Of a DNA stretch of 64,000 nucleotides, positions 59,799 to 64,000 are shown one piece after another (the stretch's first letter is position 1; every line of letters starts with the position of its first letter). The stretch comes from Auraticoccus monumenti (GTDB lineage Bacteria > Actinomycetota > Actinomycetes > Propionibacteriales > Propionibacteriaceae): the NCBI RefSeq assembly GCF_900101785.1, contig NZ_LT629688.1, positions 4,397,689-4,461,688 on the forward strand, given 5' to 3'. Both the position numbers and the translations under genes were made by a program. The notes under the pieces are model-generated. The model saw nothing but the letters and a program-made list of their open reading frames with translations, searched no databases and was not told the DNA's origin.

Positions 59799-60675
59799 TC
59801 AGGCCGCGTCAGCGGCTGCGTAGATGGTCTCAAACTCGATCGGGGTGAGCTTGCCGAGGGTGCGTTGTCGGCGTCGGCGGTGGTAGGTCCGTTCGATCCA
59901 GGTCACGATCGCGAGCCGGAGCTCTTGGCGGGTGCGCCAACGCTGCCGATTGAGGACGTTCTTCTGTGGCAGTGCGAAGAACGACTCCAATCGCCGCGTT
60001 GTCACCGGCTGCGCCCACGCGCCCCATCGACCCGGTCAGGCCGTGGTGCTTGAGCGCCTCGACGAATCGCCTGGACCTGAACTGGCTACCTCGGTCGGAG
60101 TGGAGCGTGCAGCCTGACACCGCGACGCTGCCGCCGCGCCGACTCACAGCGCTGGACAGCGCGTTCACGGCGATGCGGGTCTATATCCGGGCATCGATCG
60201 AGTAGCCCACGATGCGCGCGGAGAACACGTCCTTGACCGCGCAGAGGTAGAGCTTGCCCTCGTCGGTGTGGTGCTCGGTGATGTCGGTCAGCCACAGCTG
60301 GTTGGGCGCGTCTGCGGTGAAGTCGCGTTGCACCAGGTCGTCGTGGACCGGTGGACCGGGACGCTTGGCCGGCCCGCGCCGGCGGCTGTGGGTGGAGAAG
60401 ATCTCGGCTGTGGAGCACAGTCGCCAGATCCTGCGCTCGGAGGCGGCGTGGCCGGCGGTGGCGAGCTCGTCGGCCACGAACCGGTAGCCGTACTCGGGGT
60501 CCTCAACGTGGATCTCGATGGCGGCGTTGGTCAGGTAGGCGTCGCTGAGATCTCGATCGCTGATCGGGTGGTTGTCCCAGGCGTAGAACGCCTGGCGAGA
60601 GAAGCCCAGCACCCGACGGGTCACCGCGACGGGTACTCCGTCAGCGGCAAGGTCACGGACCAGCGGGAACGTCAT
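59799..60675 (-). pseudogene. Broken IS3 OrfB, mirror copy
   Basis: Carries the same internal stop (at 60181-60183) and the same extra base as the copy at 56246-57122. Confidence 0.7.
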
Positions 60676-60971
60676 TTTGGGGACTGGCCCAGTTTCAGGT
60701 TCGCCTGTGACAGGTAGGCCGCGGCTCTGCGTAAGACCTCGTTCTCCTGCTCGAGCAGGCGGATCTTGCGGCGGGCCTCGCGTAGCTCGACGTTCTCTGC
60801 GGTGGTGACACCGGGCTTCACGCCGTCCTCCACATCGGCCTTGGTCAGCCAGTTGCGCAGGCAGGACTCGCTGATCCCGAAGTCCTTGGCGATCTGAGCG
60901 ATCGGTGCTTCACCGCGCCGTGCGACAGCGACGACGTCGTCGCGGAACTCCTTGGGATGGGGAGCGGGCAT
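60672..60971 (-). CDS. IS3-family OrfA, mirror copy
   Basis: Translation identical to the OrfA at 55950-56249. Not an independent gene if the right arm is artefactual. Confidence 0.6.
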   Translation of the reverse strand: MPAPHPKEFRDDVVAVARRGEAPIAQIAKDFGISESCLRNWLTKADVEDGVKPGVTTAENVELREARRKIRLLEQENEVLRRAAAYLSQANLKLGQSPK

Positions 60972-61336
60972 GGTCGACATCCTTCCAGCGGCGACTCCCA
61001 TCGCCACAGGTCAGGTGACAACCGAACTCTCAGCAGTCCCAGACGCCCTCCGGCAGGCCGTGCGCCCGCGACGCGGCGGGCTTTGCTCGGGCTCAGCTCC
61101 GATAATGCGTCCGGCGCGGCGCGCCGGTGCAGCCGTAGCGGTGAACCCACCACCCGACCTAGGTTTCGGCTTCCCGCGCGGCGCGCGGCCATGGGAACGA
61201 TGCCAAGTATGCGAAGGCGACAAGCGCGTCGACGAGTACAGCGACAGGTGTGCTCTATGGCGTCGATCATGGTTACGCTCGCTGTTGCACTCGATGCTGG
61301 TCCGATGCGGGTGGCGGAAGTGATGACCGCTTTAAG

Positions 61337-62619
61337 TCACATCGTGGCCGGAGGGGCCGATTCCTCACGGCCACGGGCACGCTGGTGCTCCGAGCCATGG
61401 GCCCAAGGTCGCCGCACGGCAAGACCCACGGCGGTCACCGTCGTCGCAACAGCAAACGTGAGAGTGGCTGCGCCTCCGGCCCCCACCACACCGAACTGGG
61501 GAACCAGCAGCAGCACCGTCACGATGAGCGTCACCGCGCCTGCCAAGCCAGTCAACCCTGACCATCTGACCATCCCGTAGCCGACTGCCGCTCTGTTGAG
61601 GATGAGGAAGGGGGCGAGTGCGACCTGCGCGAAAAGAAGCACCTGCGCGGTCCGCGTTGAGTCGCTGAACTCGGCCCCGAAGAGGAGCGGCAAGAGCCAA
61701 GGCGCCAACGCAGCCCCGGTAACGGCTAGAGCAAGGGTGAGTCCCGACGCCTGAAGGGTCAGCCGCACCAGGGCTCCCTTGCTCAGCAGTCCGCGCGCGG
61801 CCTCAGCCAACACCACCTGCCCAATTGCACTCGACACCACGGCCAGCACGCCGGCGGGGATGCTGGCCACCGCGTAGATTCCTGCTGCGGAACTCCCCAG
61901 GAGCACGCCAACCAGCACCTGATCCAGCCGCAGCATCACCAGTTGACCTAGGTTTCCACCCATCAGCGGCAATCCAGCTGACAGCATCAGCAACTGACCT
62001 CCGGGGCCTTCTTCGGTGTGTCGCGTCTCCGGTGCCCGGTGCAACAAGATGAGGCCGATGCCGGTGCGAAGCGCGAATCCGGCCGCGTAGCAGAGTAGTG
62101 CCGCGGTGAGGGTGAAGCCTGCTATCCAGCACAGAAGGTTCAGGATCGCCGTCGACAAGGCTCCAAGGGCATTAAGTCGAGCGGCGCGGTGAGACTGGTG
62201 AAGGGCATTGAAGCAGTCAAGCACCTGGTTGGAGAAGAACATCGTCACACCGAGCACGGCCACGCATACAAGGATGACTGGATCGGAGAGCTGGCGATCG
62301 ACGCGGTGAGAGAAGACGACCATCAGGATCAAGAGAGCCGCCACGTTCGGGAGTGCCAACTTGGTCGTCAGTCGGCCGAAGGCGCGATGGTGACTCGGCC
62401 GTCGCTAGGGAGCAGCATTCGGAAGGCGACATTGCTACCCAGCGCCCCGATGAGTGAGAGTAGACCCACCACGGTCAGCGCCACTGCCAGGGTTCCCCGG
62501 TCGCTGGCCCCGAGCATGCGGGCAGTCGCGATTCCGGAGAGCAGCGAACATGCGACGCCGACCACGGCCCACACTGCAGTGCGGGCCGACTGCTGAACCA
62601 GCCGTGAAGGCCTAGACAT
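61337..62619 (-). pseudogene. Wzx-like flippase, frameshifted mirror copy
   Basis: Matches 54301-55584 except for one missing C near 62386 (CGCCGCC reads CGCGCC on the coding strand). This splits the frame into an N-terminal 83-residue and a C-terminal 340-residue piece. Most simply a sequencing error in the right arm. Confidence 0.65.
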
Positions 62620-63763
62620 CGGTGCAGTCGATGACGAGGCGCACCAGTGCCGACAGGTCGAACCGTTCGACCATCAGCTCTCGGGCGTACTGGCCGCGCC
62701 GCTCAAGGCCAACTGACTTCCACTCGGCGAAGGCGGCCTCCAAGCGGTGGCCCAGCTCCAGGGTGTCTCCCGCGTGGAAGATCCATCCGGATGCGCTGCT
62801 CACCGTCTCAGGCAGCGCGCCGGCGTCGCTGACGATGCTGGGCACCCCCATAGACGACGCTTCCAGCACCGCGCCGTGATTCTCCGAAAGCGACGGGACT
62901 GACGCTGACGTCGGCAACACCATAGGCATCGCGTACGTCCTCGACTGAGTCCAGCCAATGGATCCCGTGCGACTGGCTGCCGGACATGAAGATGTCCTTC
63001 AGGTGCTGACGGTGATGTTCGCCAGCGGAGTCGAATCCGCTACCTACCAGAAGCAGTTCCGTTTCCGGTGCTGCGCGTGAAAAACTTGCCAGGCTCGAGC
63101 AGGTGGCGGTGACCCTTGATGCCCTCACCTCGGTGCACGATGCGCTTGGGGGCGTAGACGTAGGCCACCATCACGGCGACAAAGGAATGAGCCTTCAGCC
63201 CTAGACGCTCTCGGTGGACGGCCTCTGCGGGGCCTGCTCGTACGCGGAGAGGTCGACACCGTAGGGATCGCCCGCAGTCGGTCCGGCGGAAGCCCGAGGG
63301 CGAGGGTAGCGACGCCGGGTGTGTTCGCTGCCGCAGATGATCACGTCATCAAGCCGGGAGAGGAATCGTTCGACCCACCGGATCAGCGGGGCATCGAGAT
63401 ACAAGGGCCCCCCACCATGTACACGCGACGCATTGAAGTCCCAGCGTGGCGAGCCGAACAGCGAGTGCGGTGGCGTACAGATGATAGAGGACGCATCAGG
63501 GTTGAGGCGCCGCAAGAGGCGACGCAGTCGGAACAGTCCGACGGGCACGCGCCAGGGGCGGCGAAAGGTGAAGTCGTATGGCGACGGTACATGCGTGACG
63601 CCCGGCTCCTCTTTCGCGAGCTGGGCGAGGGCCCGGGTGAGACGCCCTTCGCCTGTTGGCGTGATGACCGTGACCTTCGCTCCCCGACGGCAGGCCTCCC
63701 GGACCTGCGGTAGCACCCATAGGCCGCCCTCGACCGTCTTGACCGCGACACCAGGTGCCTCAC
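62612..63763 (-). pseudogene. GT4 glycosyltransferase, multiply frameshifted mirror copy
   Basis: Matches 53151-54308 but has several one-base indels and at least one substitution (for example AGTCCC for AGTCC, CACC for CACCC, TACCC for TACC, ATCCC for ATCCCC). The frame is broken into at least three pieces. The error density is far above that of the inner arm. Confidence 0.65.
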
Positions 63764-64000
63764 GGGCTGGTACGCCCTTGACCACAAGACGGTCGGGGAC
63801 GTCGCGGACAACTACCAGCCCCCGCGCCAACGAACGCCTGCGTACCGACTGAGAGGCCCTGCAGGACGGTGGCGGAGGCCCCTACCGTTGCACTGGCGCC
63901 GATCCGGCAATCCCCGGAGACCGCGGCCTGCGGGTAGAGCGACGCATAGGCCCCGAGTCGGGAATCGTGCCGACCGTGGCGTTGACGTGCACGTTCACGT
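63760..64000 (-). pseudogene. PglD-like acetyltransferase, partial frameshifted mirror copy
   Basis: Mirror of the 3' part of the gene at 52510-53154, running out of the window. It has an extra G in the GGGGGCTG run and a missing G in CGGGCACG, which break the frame. Confidence 0.6.

Larger units (their letters stand above)
59758..61039 (-). mobile_element. Decayed IS3-family element, mirror copy
   Basis: Same inverted repeats, same flanking 4-bp duplication (CAGA on this strand at 59754-59757 and 61040-61043) and the same lesions as the element at 55882-57163. An IS in mirror position with the same target duplication and mutations shows duplication of the whole segment rather than a second insertion. 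Confidence 0.7.
58502..64000 (-). repeat. Right arm of the giant inverted repeat (probable fold-back artefact)
   Basis: Reverse complement of 52913-58420. It is almost exact to about 62390, then gains frequent single-base indels and substitutions, mostly in G or C runs (for example GGGG against GGG at the centre, ATCCCC against ATCCC, CGGGC against CGGC near the end). These break wzx, the GT4 and the PglD-like gene in this arm only, while the left arm keeps all frames open. Confidence 0.95.

Overview
The window is high-GC DNA from an actinobacterium. Supporting signs are a mycothiol synthase (MshD) domain, a GlnR-type OmpR regulator, an XRE-regulator/HBHA-like gene pair in the arrangement of Mycobacterium Rv0474-Rv0475, a PPK1-MutT1 pair, a pst operon with GTTCAC-type PHO boxes, and many leaderless GTG/ATG genes. 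A Propionibacteriales-type soil organism is possible but this is only a guess. Coding density is high up to about 39.9 kb. From about 41 kb on, composition is more mixed and AT-richer by eye, as expected for an exchangeable surface-glycan locus with insertion sequences.

Layout. 1-2.3 kb: end of an aldo/keto reductase, tRNA-Lys, DUF418 membrane protein. 2.3-5.9 kb: binding-protein-dependent sugar ABC transporter without its ATPase. 6-10.7 kb: DUF3618 protein, Bcp peroxiredoxin, tRNA-Leu, TypA GTPase, and an M4 metallopeptidase fused to an emfourin-like domain. 10.7-15.4 kb: HBHA-like protein with XRE regulator, then GH65 phosphorylase with beta-phosphoglucomutase. 15.5-22.3 kb: asparaginase, YgfZ with nitrobindin, GNAT, Dtd, manganese catalase, sulfatase. 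22.4-31.9 kb: nitrogen/phosphate block with MoaD-like protein, GlnR, an MshD-PPK1 fusion, a MutT1-like NUDIX/phosphatase, and PstSCAB behind a triple PHO box. 32-39.5 kb: DUF2510 protein, a phosphotransferase, and a cell-wall set (lipoprotein, LGFP/M15 peptidase, NagZ-like GH3, aldo/keto reductase).

39.9-58.2 kb is a Wzx/Wzy-type glycan locus. It has a PglF-like 4,6-dehydratase, an intact IS3 element, a leftward operon (epimerase, double GT4 fusion, Wzy-like polymerase, acyltransferase, beta-helix protein) and a divergent rightward operon (PglE-like aminotransferase, PglC-like phosphoglycosyltransferase, PglD-like acetyltransferase, GT4, Wzx-like flippase). A second, decayed IS3 element and an FkbM-type methyltransferase follow. 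PglF/E/D/C-like enzymes together suggest that a bacillosamine-type diamino sugar primes the glycan on undecaprenyl phosphate.

From about 58.46 kb to the window end, the sequence is the reverse complement of the preceding 5.5 kb. It is nearly exact near the centre and acquires single-base, mostly homopolymer, indels toward the right end. This looks most like a long-read fold-back or contig-end assembly artefact. Genes right of 58.5 kb should not be counted as independent copies until that is tested.
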